Origin: Branchinecta lynchi
Taxonomy: Eukaryota > Arthropoda > Branchiopoda > Anostraca > Branchinectidae
Length of the DNA: 64,000 nucleotides
Direction of reading: 5' to 3'
NCBI GenBank assembly: GCA_023053575.1
Contig: JAKZAP010000007.1
Location: forward strand, 10,553,008-10,617,007
Positions within the stretch are counted from its first letter, which is position 1. Each line of letters begins with the position of its first letter. This document shows positions 41,853 through 53,300 of the stretch, one piece after another. The notes under the pieces are model-generated. The model was given only the letters and a program-made list of their open reading frames with translations. It did no database searches and was not told where the DNA came from. A program made the translations under genes and the position numbers.

Positions 41853-42101
41853 CCCATCCGCCTCCTTTCCGACCCGCGCCACCAATCCGCCTCCCTTCCG
41901 CCACGCGCGCCACCCACCCGCCTCCCTTCCGCCACGCGCGCCACCCATCCGCCTCCCTTCCGCCACCCATCCGCCACGCGCGCCACCCATCCGCCACGCG
42001 CGCCACCCTTCCGCCACCCATCCGCCACGCGCGCCTCCCTTCCGCCACGCGCGCCACCCGGTGTACATCGATTTTGAGAGTGGGCAACCCCTCGAGTCTT
42101 A
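41853..42101 (-). repeat. CCGCCTCCCTT/CCACGCGCG minisatellite with boundary motif, locus 4
   Basis: Array of CCGCCACGCGCGCCACCCAT- and CCGCCTCCCTT-type units from 41853 to 42057. It is followed by GGTGTACATCGATTTTGAGA then GTGGGCAACCCCTCGAG, the boundary motif in reverse orientation. Confidence 0.9.
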
Positions 42102-42133
42102 TATACGGTCAATAGTTGCCTAGTCCGCTGCCG

Positions 42134-42455
42134 CACTGTCAGAAGTTTCATAACAGATAACACGAGGATGCTCGGTTTCAACAGATAACACTTCGGATGT
42201 TATCTGCTGTGTTTGAAAACGTTATAAGCTTTGTCAGAAAGAGCTAAAAAAGCATCTATTGACTTTATTCCCTATCGTCATGATGTCGGAAAACTCAGCA
42301 GATACTTTTTGCGGTTTTCGGTTCTTCCTGATGGTAACGCTTATTATGCATAACAGTTTGGAACACAGCAGATAACATCTGAAGTGTTATCTGTTATGCA
42401 TTATCTGTTGAAACCGCGCATCCTTGTGTTATTTGTTGTGAAAATTTTGACAGTG
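42134..42455. mobile_element. Family Z foldback element, best-preserved copy
   Basis: Ends CACTGTCAGAAGTTTC and GAAAATTTTGACAGTG. Arms carry CATAACAGATAACACGAGGA and its counterpart TCCTTGTGTTATTTGTTG, and GATAACACTTCGGATGTTAT against ATAACATCTGAAGTGTTATC. The centre has CGTCATGATGTCGG. Confidence 0.85.
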
Positions 42456-42618
42456 CGTTAGAAATTTTGTCCAGAGTCATCAAAGGTCACATTCCCAAAG
42501 GATTTTCAGTTTCCTCGGTGACCACCGCACTCTCCTTCAAGAAACTGCTCAGTAAACTCATTTTCACCCGAGAAACCCGCTCTGTTTTGAGCCTAGTGTA
42601 ACCAGGCTCTAAAGGTGA

Positions 42619-42827
42619 GTCTTCACCTTCCGGAATCTGGGTTCCCAGATTTCCCGAGTTTTTTTTTTTATTTCTTCAGCGATACTTAAAAATTCCAGAA
42701 ATCTGCAAGTTCAAAAGCCCCTTTTATCCGGATTATTTGGACCGGTTCATATTACAGATGCAATTTACAGAAGACGTCAAAGAATAATCTGGAAGCCCAG
42801 ATTCCGGAAGTTCCGGGAGGTGAAGAC
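42619..42827. mobile_element. Foldback element family U, short copy
   Basis: Arms GTCTTCACCTTCCGGAATCT then GGG, and CCCAGATTCCGGAAGTTCCG then GGAGGTGAAGAC, with a T-rich centre. Confidence 0.75.
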
Positions 42828-42927
42828 CGGACTTAACCCTAACCCTCGTCGGTGCCGATCGTCTTGGGCCGGCGATGCCGGAAACCTGCTCGGCGGCGTG
42901 ACAAAAACCTAAGTGTTCCTTCAGCCA

Positions 42928-43216
42928 GCGTTGCCACATGTCGCACGGTAGTGTCATTCGTCGCTGTATTTTTATTCTGCAAGTCTTGTCCTGCGTATGA
43001 CACGAACATCACTCTATTCCGATAAAAACATAAGGATGTCGTTTTTACAGCAGTGATTCTGACCAAAAGTGACCATTTCAGGTATTTTCATGAAAGTAGA
43101 AATCAGATCTGTCATTTCTGCGTTTTATGTTTCTTCATTAAAATAAAGTTTCACTCCTAATTAACTGTCCATTTGGGGAAAAAGTCACTCTCTAAATTCC
43201 TTTACTGTGGCAACCC
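42928..43216. mobile_element. MITE family T, copy 2
   Basis: Ends GCGTTGCCACA and TGTGGCAACC; the interior matches 18706-19020. Confidence 0.8.
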
Positions 43217-43320
43217 AGCCGTCAGCCCAAGCGATCGAAGCGAATGATAGTAGATGGGCCAAACAGATGTCAGCTAAGATTTATTCGCTTAGCTCCATCG
43301 ACTGTGACAATAAACAGTAT

Positions 43321-44583
43321 TGGCGTATTCTCGCCGTTCCCCGAGGACTCCTCGAAGAATCAAAGGGAACGGCGACAATAGAGGGAGTCACTTCATGTGG
43401 ACAAAAACAGCGAGAACACGGGAAATGCTTCCAAAATGAATTTTGTTCGAAAAAAAAAATATGCAGTTGACGAAATTATTCTGGATCCACTTTATTTTTG
43501 GTTTTATTTATGGTTTGTTTATTCTGGTTGTTTCTAATTAATTTTACATTGTACCAACACCAGCAAAGATTGATTACCCACCGAATCTGAAAGGGAGTCC
43601 TTTTGGATGATGGTGACGATAATCAGAGCATTCTCCCTTCGTGGGGACTCCCGAGAATACGGGGAGTGAGTCCCAGGATAAAACAAGACCAAAGGTTTCG
43701 ATGGGATCCCCAAAAATGTAATATTTGCTCCCGACAATTCGGTCTTCAACAGACTTCTTAGGCATTTCTACTTTAACATTTAAAAACAGGTTAAGGCCAA
43801 TGGTAATAATCGGAGTCAAGACCAAGTTCGTATTTGACAGTGCAAACCGGATACGCCAGCTGAATTTCAACAAGTTCAGATATATTCAGATATCCGTTTT
43901 GCGCTGTCAAATATTCAAATATGGATTCAGCATATGGTTTACCCTATAGCCTACGTCGTATCTCCTTCCTTCCTTACTTCTGCCCAACTTCAGGTTTCGG
44001 CCGGATTCCGGACAAACTACTTGTCTGGCAAAAAACTAAAGCTCAAAAACGAATTCAACATGTCTCCTTACCCCTACATCCAACCTCTAATCAACTTTTA
44101 CTTTGGCCGGATTCCGGCCGAAGTAATTGTCCGACGAGAAAATAAATTTCATATTCGGACTCAGCACGTATCCTTGTCCCTAAATCGAACCTCTAACCAA
44201 CTTCATATTAAACTTTTACTTTTCACAAATTTTCCGGTTTGTGCCGGATTCCGGGTGAACTATTTGTCCGGCGAGAAAGTAAAATTTCATATTCGAATTC
44301 AGCATGTCTCCTTACCCCTAAATCAACTATCTCAATAGCTTAATTTAAAACCCCTCCCCCCACCCTCAAATATAGGGCTGCAGAGTCCATCTTCGAACTT
44401 GATCTGTACTTTGATCCAACGGATCCTCCCACCAAGTTTCATCAAAATATCTCAATCCCTTCGAGAGTTATCGTGCGTACAGACGGACAACTTTTGCGAT
44501 GTCATAGTTATCCCTCCACTTACGTTTTGGGATCCCAAAGAAACGCGCGGAGTCCTCGGGGAACGACGAGAACACGCCTTAGG
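43321..44583. mobile_element. MITE family W, copy 2, split by a family X insertion
   Basis: Left part 43321-43684 starts GCGTATTCTCGCCGTTCCCC; right part 44540-44583 reads AAACGCGCGGAGTCCTCGGG then GAACG. Between them sits a complete family X element. The continuous copy at 30970-31456 shows the undisturbed junction (GACAAACAAAAACGCGGGG). Confidence 0.9.
43685..44539 (+). mobile_element. Family X element nested in W
   Basis: Left end AAGACCAAAGGTTTCGATGG, right end CACTTACGTTTTGGGATCCC then AAAG. Two to three subrepeats between (GGCCGGATTCCGG blocks near 44000, 44105 and 44240). AAAC is present on both flanks and may be the target duplication. Confidence 0.88.
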
Positions 44584-44799
44584 CTCCCAAGAGTGTTTTT
44601 TGCCAGCGACCAGGCCCCCGTAAGGGTTAATATTCCATGGGGGATGTCTTTCGATAAACAATGTGTTTTGGTAAAACAGGTATTACATATTCAAGCATTT
44701 TGACTGTTTACGGCTGTTTAACGTAAACTGCATATATAACTAACAAGCGTACAAATAATGTACTAATTATTAACACCTGCGAACTGCACCCTGTCAGTC

Positions 44800-44858
44800 T
44801 TAATCGTACTTCGTCGGTGCAACCTCCAACAGATACTGAAGGAAAGTCGTCACGGAAC
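44800..44858 (-). CDS. SLC7A9: SLC7A9-like terminal coding exon (C-terminal tail)
   Basis: Acceptor CCTTTTATTTCAG, then GT TCC GTG ACG; TAA stop at 44802-44800. 59 nt. It reads SVTTFLQYLLEVAPTKYD after completing a Gly codon from the previous exon. Matches the human tail ITMHLQMLMEVVPPEEDPE in position and pattern. In human b0,+AT this Val-Pro tail is needed for surface expression; the Val-Ala-Pro here keeps the proline. Confidence 0.87.
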
Positions 44859-47800
44859 CTGAAATAAAAGGTTCTCATCACATGTCGTGTTTTAAAGATC
44901 ACGTTGAATTGCTTCTTGAGCCAATTCTAAACTCACACGTACGTGGTTGTCAGATACTATCTTGGAAAACTTATTGACAAAATACCAATCCATGTCGTGA
45001 TTTTTTCTTGACAGTTACACCGCAGCCGGCACTTTTTTGTCCAATCTGCTCGTGTCACGGCGACGGATGTTGAAGGCAGCCTATGGGATTGCCACGCTTG
45101 ACGCTCTCTAAGCGATGATTAGGTAGCGTTCTCTAACCAAGGGCGTAACAACCTGCCATAAGAGATATCACAAGGATGCGCGCATATAACACTTAGGATG
45201 TTAGCTGTTATGTTTTGTTACGCACTGAAACGTTACGCACACAAGAAGAGCTGGAAAAGCATCTGCTTACTTTTTTGTTTGTCATGATATCGGAAAAGTC
45301 AGCGGATGCTTTTACGGCTCTTCTTTGCAATGCTTGCTATGCATAAAATATAACTTAATTAGCCTGCATAATCATAACAGATAACATCCCAAGTGTTATC
45401 TGTTAAAACTGCGCATCCTTGTATTATCTATGACGAAACTTCTGGCAGTGTAGGAATCAAAGGTCGGGCGAGGGGCTCCCATTATGCCTACGAACCTTGA
45501 CAACGTGCGAAAGGAAAGCAGCCAATTTTCATTGGCGGAAAAGAGGCCGTAGATAGGCCTAGCAGACTACCAGCGGTAGTGACACATTGCTATCCCGCGG
45601 TGAGAAATAGCTGTGCGCCGTTAGTGATCATTAGCGCGAGGTCCTTCGTGCATGGAACCGGGGGGGGGGGGGGGGGGGCACCTTTTATTCTCGATTTCGC
45701 ATAAAATAGACGTCGGTTACCACCCACGACATATAGTACTTACATTGTTTTGTTTAGTGTTTTAATACGCGGATTTTACTTTGTGTTTTTTAACTCATAC
45801 TCCGCTGCTATCCAAAAAGAGGGTCACAAATAAATAGGTAAATGAATATCATTAATGTGCCCCAGTAGAATTCCGGTGTTTTCTGGGTCACTCAACAGTG
45901 GAACTTTCTTTGGTGACCGCTAGGTGCAGTGCACAATTTGCATATCGTCCAGTAGCCTAGACTGTCAGAATGTTCGTAACATTTGCATGAGAGTACGTAA
46001 CTTCGACAGATCGGAGATATCACACTATCTGTTAGCGTTATAGAAAATTGTCCAAAAGCCTTTATTTGTCCCGTTTCTGTGGAATATTAGTCTAAACATT
46101 GTGCAACGGTACTTATACTGAAAAAAATCACACTTAAAAGGTCATAACGGAAATATTCTGTAACATCAACAGATGGCGTGTTATCTCATACCTGCCGAAC
46201 CTGCACATCCTTGTGTAAATGTTACGAAACTTCTGACTTTCTGACAGTGAAAATTCCTTCCATGTTCGTTGTTATAAAAGTAAGTGGTGAGCCAGTCGGA
46301 TACGCAACCTCAGACAGAAACCCGGTCCAACTCCAGACTAGTTAAACGGTAAAAATATCCGATTGGCATTCTGACTGCGCGACAGGTAACTAGACTGTCA
46401 GAAGTTGTATAACAGAAAACGGAAGTTTCAACAGATAACACTTGGGACGATATCTTTTATGATGTACATTGACTGTTATGCATAACAAGAATTGCCAAGA
46501 AGAGCCGAAAAATCATAGGCTGAATTTTCCGATGCCATTATGACAAACAGAAAAGTCAGCGGGTGTCTTTCTGGCGGTGTTTCCCCTCTTCTTGTACGTA
46601 TGCATAACATTCACTGCGTAACGTCTGCAAAATTGTGTATCAATCAATACGTGTTATCAGTTGAAACTGCGCATGACTGTTATCTGTGGCGTTTCTGATC
46701 CGAATTCTCCGTTCCGAATTCTCGCTTCTGAATTCTCGTTTCTCGTACAAATTACCATTTGTGCTCCTCTGACTTCTCCATTCTCGCTATTGACAAAAAC
46801 AATAATTTTGCAGCTGCTCCGCAACCCGGTATACGTGTTTATGCATATTGAGCACCCGCAGTCTGTTGACCAATCAGGGAGGAGAATCGAGAATTCACCA
46901 TCGGAGCAACTTCTTGATTCTGCAGAATCGTGAGGCTTTCCCCGTTCTCGATTCTGACAAAAAGACAAGCAAATGGAGAATTCACTTCATCTGAATCGTC
47001 CAAAAACGCGAAATAGGAGAATCCGGAGGAGAATCGCGAGGAGAATTCGGATAAAAAACGAAACTAGTGTGCGCCGCTGGTTTTCTACACAAACTGTCAC
47101 CTCCGGTCCAGGAGGCGCGTCCGCGTCCAACAGCACGGATTCACGCCAACCTTCTTCATTGTTTAAACACTTTTCAAGCAATTGGCTGCGTATTTTTAGC
47201 GCTAATGGCAAATAGGGTCTTATTTAGGTTTCACCTGACCCTCATTCAAGGGGTTAGAAAGTGTTAGCTCAGATGGGGGGGGGGGATTTTCGCTACTCGT
47301 GAACAAGGGACGAGCCAGAAACATATAAATAAATTAGTTGCGTTTTTGCAAATGCCGTGGTATCTAATACCACGGTCTAAAGTTGTTTTCGCGTTAAAGG
47401 CGTTTATGAAGTTACCGTTGTATCTGGCAAGGTACCGTGTAAATATCTAAAATGACTTTAAACCGTGGTATCAGATTGAGATAATATGTATTATATTTAT
47501 GGGAAGTAGACGTGTAATCTCCACATCGAAGATTAGAAAAAATAAGGGTGATCATGAAAAATCGCATTGAAAAAGACAACGGTAATTCCAAAAACGACTA
47601 ATTGCAGATCCGGTTACTGTGGTAACAGATTCCATGGTATCTGCAAAAACGTAATTATTATCTTATCTCGCACGAAGGGAGTATCTGACTTACCCATGCA
47701 TCTGACGGGAACCCTGTAGTAGATGAACGGGACGTAGAATATAAGACCAGCCAGGATGAACAACGTCGCATACAAATACTCAATTTGAGGATTTTCAATA

Positions 47801-50289
47801 ATTGGGGCAAACACCAGGTACACAGATACGATCAGTACTATGATCGGTAAAACGATTGGGACCTGAAAAATTGAAAAAGTGAGCAGCCCTTGATTCTTAA
47901 ATGCAGCTACAGATCCTAGATCTCGTATTATTCTCACTTTTACCAAGAATGTAACGGTTACTAACGCTGCTTATTTAAGAAGGAACGTTACGCGTTGAGG
48001 TTATCTTGACATGCTTCATTGCATGTATATCCGAGCAATGCAATATGGTCCCACCAGCTCTTTTCAAAACCATGCCCAAACTTTAGAAATCAATATACAA
48101 CTTGCGCAGAAATTCACCATATTTCAGTTCAGCACTTCCGAGCGGAATAGTTTCTGTACATCCCCCCAGTCTCATTATCAGACCTTGTCTAATATAAAGT
48201 AAAATAGAGCCACAAGCTGATGAGCAGAAAATGTGAAATCTGCTTCCCGAGCAATTAAAGTTTTGCACCGTCTTTGGAGCAGAAAGAAAAAGCCATTATT
48301 TTTCTACCCACTGTCTCATGGATCCATGTTTTACTAGCTCTCTGCCACAAGTGTTCGCGGACTTTCATTAGCTAGTCCGCTTGGAGCGCTGAACTGGAAT
48401 AAGATAAATTCTTTATTGACCAACGCAAAGAGTTTTGTATAAGATCCATCTATCGCACAAAAACCGCACATTTCCTACTCAGCCACTGGTGAAGCTCCAC
48501 CGTAAGGTGCTTACGTCCGCTGAAAAACCACAGCCTGATGGGAAGTGCCCATAAGAGGTAAGCGACAATTTTTAACTCTTCGTTTCTTTCAACTTTAACA
48601 AAGACCCGGCTGCTTTTGACGTTTTGCTCTGAATTTTAGGATATGATTATGTGACTTGACGCTTTGGTATGTTGTTATGATAAATGATACTTCTGGTTAT
48701 TCCTTGCGCATTAAATTATATTATAACCCTACCTTATACGGTCTAGGAGCATTCGGCCTTGTAAACCTCATCAGGATGAGAGCACCCATGCAGCTTCCAT
48801 AGAAAATCCAAGCTGTGAAGCTGAAGAAGTCTATAAGACTTCCAATGTTACCAGGGATAATCATCAGTAAAGCGATGACTGACTAGAAGAAAAGTGGAAA
48901 AGATTAATTTAATTTTTCTTGTCCATATCCTGCACTGGAACGGAGACTATGGATATATGCATCCGACCAAGGCTTAACTGTTTCAAGTTGCTCCAGGCTA
49001 AGCACTGACTCAGCTCCTAAAAGGCTACACTAGCTCACGTGCGAAGTCGCGCAGATATCTCCTTACTCAGTGCATAATAAGACACACGAAAAACGAGACA
49101 AGATTGTACCAACCGGAAGCGCTGTCTTAAAGCACATATCGGCACCTGACTGTTTGCATATGTGAGCAATTGAAATCTAGAAATTAAAATAATACAATAC
49201 AGATAGATATAAAAGTTTTGCTTCGGGATAAAGAATACGATGTTGCGCTGCGTAGAATCGAGCTTGACACTGGCCCCCAAGTAGTGCGACCGTGCTTCAT
49301 TTGAGACAAACGACGCCGAGAAATAAGCGTCAGTCGCAGCGTTATTTGTGTTAAATGACGGGGGGGGGGGGGGGGGGGGGGCAGTCTTTCCGGCTACTAT
49401 GTCACTCTTGATCTATATATATATCTACGTCACACTTGATTCTACGCACTGAAACATCGCACTCTTATACTGCAGCATAAGTTAATTTGTCTTCACTCTA
49501 GTATTTTAGTTTCTAGAGTCAAATGATTATCATCTGCATACGTGCTTTAAGGGCCAAACTTGTGCTCAGGAAGGTTTCATTTGCATTTTTCGAAGCCTAT
49601 AAGTTGGCAAAGTTTCATTCGGCAAGGCGATTTCGACAATTCCCAGTTTACAAGTCCGCAAAGGGCAAATGGTCACTCATTATGGGTGAACGTCAAGTCG
49701 CAGTTCACTAAAAACGGTGGACACCATTACGAATCTGGACCTTTTCCATTACAAATACTTGATGAAGTAGTGAACGATTGACTTCAAATAACGTTGGAAG
49801 GGATGAAAAGGTGTTCAGGCCAGGAAAAGTTTGTCGTCGCATTTGTTAAAGGTTCTCGAGACGTGTCAAGTGATCATCTCACTGAAAGTCATTAGCTGCG
49901 TTTTTTGCCGTCATCCTGTTAACGGATCTACAAGATTTCCCACTATAAGTCGTTTTCTTCCTTCGGTTAACCGACCTAACTTTTTATAAGCTGTGTTTTT
50001 GGCTCCGTTTGCCGGTCGGTTAACCGACCTGTGGACTGAGGCGGGAGCTCATTCCAACCAACCTACGCTGTTGGCACGGCACGAAATTCAAAAGTCTCAT
50101 TGGAGAGATAGGCGCCGGCGACGAGAAGACGCCATTTTTTCTTATAAGCCGTTTTTTAGAGCTCGGTCGAACCGACCGGCGAGACGAAAAAACGGTCAAT
50201 AGTGGCAAATAGGTAGGTTAACTGACCTATGGAGAAAGGGCAAGAAACGCAGTACTGCGACGCTAGAGGTGAAAATTTTGGACCGTCGC

Positions 50290-50320
<31 letters not shown>

Positions 50321-53300
50321 AATGTTTTCATTAATCAAGAACGAAAGTTGGAGGACCGACTGGAGACAGACGCAGGTCAACCGCCTGTATCGAAATTCGT
50401 TTGCAACTGCACATAGAACAATGTGGAGGGATCTTCGAAGCCTGGGTTATAGAAGACCTAGGAGGATTTTCCATCGCGCATAATTGGCGCAGGGTTAGCC
50501 ACTCCCCGGCACCTACTGTACGCCTTTTCCTGGCACCGACCGAAATCAGCGGTGCCGGCACCGGTGTTTGTCAAAAACTGGGCGATTCACTTATTTTAAT
50601 GCTCTAACACCGGCAACCGGTACCGAGTGGATTCAACCGGTGCTGGTACCGGGCACTTGCTCTAGACTAAAATCGAGATTGGGCAACACCTCGCTAATGC
50701 GGTCACGGGATTCATCAAAATCTCATCTTGAGTGGAGTAGAGTAGAATTTAATTTAATGGCTGATTGAACATCATTCTATTCTATTTTAATTTAAAAATG
50801 GGCTTCACAGACACTGATGCCGAATTTTCATTTCACGTCAACAAGGCATCGTCAATTCACCGTTTGCAATAGATAAAGAGACGATAATTTGAACATAACC
50901 AATGTCGTCAAATTCAAATGAGAAAACAAACCTTTTTTGTCTTTTTTGAACGAAGCTTTTCCTGTGCCTTTCATGAGTGCAATTCACTGGTGTTAATTTT
51001 GGAGCTTTCTGGGAGGGGTTTGCTACTTCTGGGAGGGTCATGAATGGGTGGAAAAGATCACGGCTGAACCTGGGATCAGTGAAAGCCCGAATCTCGTAAC
51101 TATACCACAGAGTTTGTCTCCTTTCGTCAAGCGGAACCTTTTTTTAGGACAAGTCCTTGCTTGAATTAGGCCTAAAGTTAAAGTTAAAAAAGTGCATTTA
51201 CTTTAGTGCCGGCGGAGCAACTCGCTGGATAACAGACGTAGAGGACCGCTGGAAGATGGCAAATTGGTAGGAAATCTAGAATTAATGGACCCGTCGTACG
51301 TATAATCACAATGCATCCTACTTCCGTAATTGCATTCATTGATTCCTAAGCCCGGAGACACATATTTCATACGTTACACTCTAAATCCGCTAACGACAGC
51401 TCACTAATCATTGCAATGTCCACGATTCACTACTTTCCATGCGCATTATGCTCTCGACGAGTATTAGCGTATCATGATATTGATGCGTGAAACCGGTTAT
51501 TTGAATTCTGCCGAGTTTTTGCTAGAAGTCAGTGGACCTGGGAAAAGGCTTAAAACAGCCAAAGCCATGGATAATTTTTTAAAGCGGATCCTAGTTTTAC
51601 AGTAAATAGCTTTGAGAATTGGAACATAAGCAGTAAACAGTGCGAGGTGTGTTTCAAGAGATGCTCAAGTACTTCGTGCTTCATTTGCGCTTGTAAAAGC
51701 AATTCATGAGGTATTTCTCCTCTTCCCGCTATAGCGTAAAAGCCAAACTTCATCTTCCACATTCCAAGATGGCTGAGGCTTCCCACAGTCGAGCCAACCC
51801 TGTCAGATTTCCATGATAGTGATGAAGCTAGTTTTGACACATTTCCTATACAAGTCTCCCCTTCACTGCACGTAGCAGCAGAGGGCAGAAATCCGGTCTC
51901 TCTTATCCTCAAATTAACTTAAATCGCATTGTCCAGCGACAAAGGTGCCAATGCTCCTGTAGAGTCGCTGGTGGTGTGATGATTTTTTGATTGGATTTCG
52001 TCATTGGTATGTGGACAAAAATGTCTGGTCGCTGACTCCGCTGCATCCCATTCGTACTTCCAGGCTTTCGACAACCATTCCTTGTTCAACTTAACTTTGA
52101 GCGTGTTCCGCCCTTCTAATAATAGTAACTATTTATATTTACTATTTCCGTTCCAACCTCACCAAAAGTTACTACGCTGACCGTTCTAACCTTCTCGAAA
52201 TAGTAACTAACAGAAACTATTTGCTTACCACGCTCGGGAGCGTACTAACTACGGATCTCTGTAACGTGATTGGTCGGATTCGCCCGTGGCATGATATTCT
52301 GCTGGAAAATAGAAAAATCGTTCCAGCCTTGACGACAAAAAGCCAGAATTTGTGACGTCATGCGTAGTAACTACGGTAAGTAGGGTGGAACACGCGCTTT
52401 GACTATACTTCAAATACTCTAAATTCCTACTTCGTCTCCAGAATTTCCATAGTAACGGTAAAATATTTCGTAAGTTTGATGTCCCCGATGTAACAGCTAA
52501 GGTGGCAGACCTTCACAGGAGGGAGACGGAATCGACATTCTCTCGACTTTCGCCCCATCATCATTTCGTCAGTTTGATTGAGTTTTTGTCTCTTTTGTCC
52601 GCTAGAATAGTATCTATTGCTTTCCAGTCATAACTGTCAATCACTCTCCTCTTTTCCTGTAGCCGAGCCATTCGATTACATACTGTTTCTCTCAACTATG
52701 TTATTATGGCACCCTTCAAGATTATGGAATCTGGCTTGTTCAACGCCCTAGACTTCCAGACGCTTTTGATCTGGTTTCATAGAAGCCCGACGACAGCAGA
52801 TATTTGAATCGACAACTGACACTATTTACTACATATGTTCCAAGATTCAAAACTATTTGAATACTGTGAAACTAGGCTTTGCTTCTAACAAATTCAACAA
52901 ATCCACGGCTTCGGCTGTTTTAAGCCTTTTCCCAGTCAGAATGCAATTACGGAAGTAGGTTACATTGGCATTGTAGGTACGACGGGTCCTTCAAGGTGTT
53001 GCTACATACTTACATTGAACAGAAGAGCTGGGCTTGGTGTTAGTCTCTTAATGTGAACGTATGAAAGAATGTCCACAAGATGGCCCTCGCGACTTGCTAC
53101 GTAGCATAGCCTGCAAAGTAATACGGATAAGTTGTGGTTTTCTACGTATGGTCGACACAGGATACCAAGCAGCTACCGGCGAAAGAAAAACTTATCTCTA
53201 AAACTGAAACACGTAAACGATCACACTTCAATGAGCAGAAAGAAGCAGGGGTGGCCCAAAGGGGGGGGGGGGGTGATTTCCCTCCCCTGTCTTTGGCTAA

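Noticed and set aside
51550..51912. 120-codon minus-strand ORF in the transporter region, checked as the missing TM8-TM9 exon
   Set aside because: It overlaps repeat family S and lacks the REGH motif; the true exon is 53014-53110.
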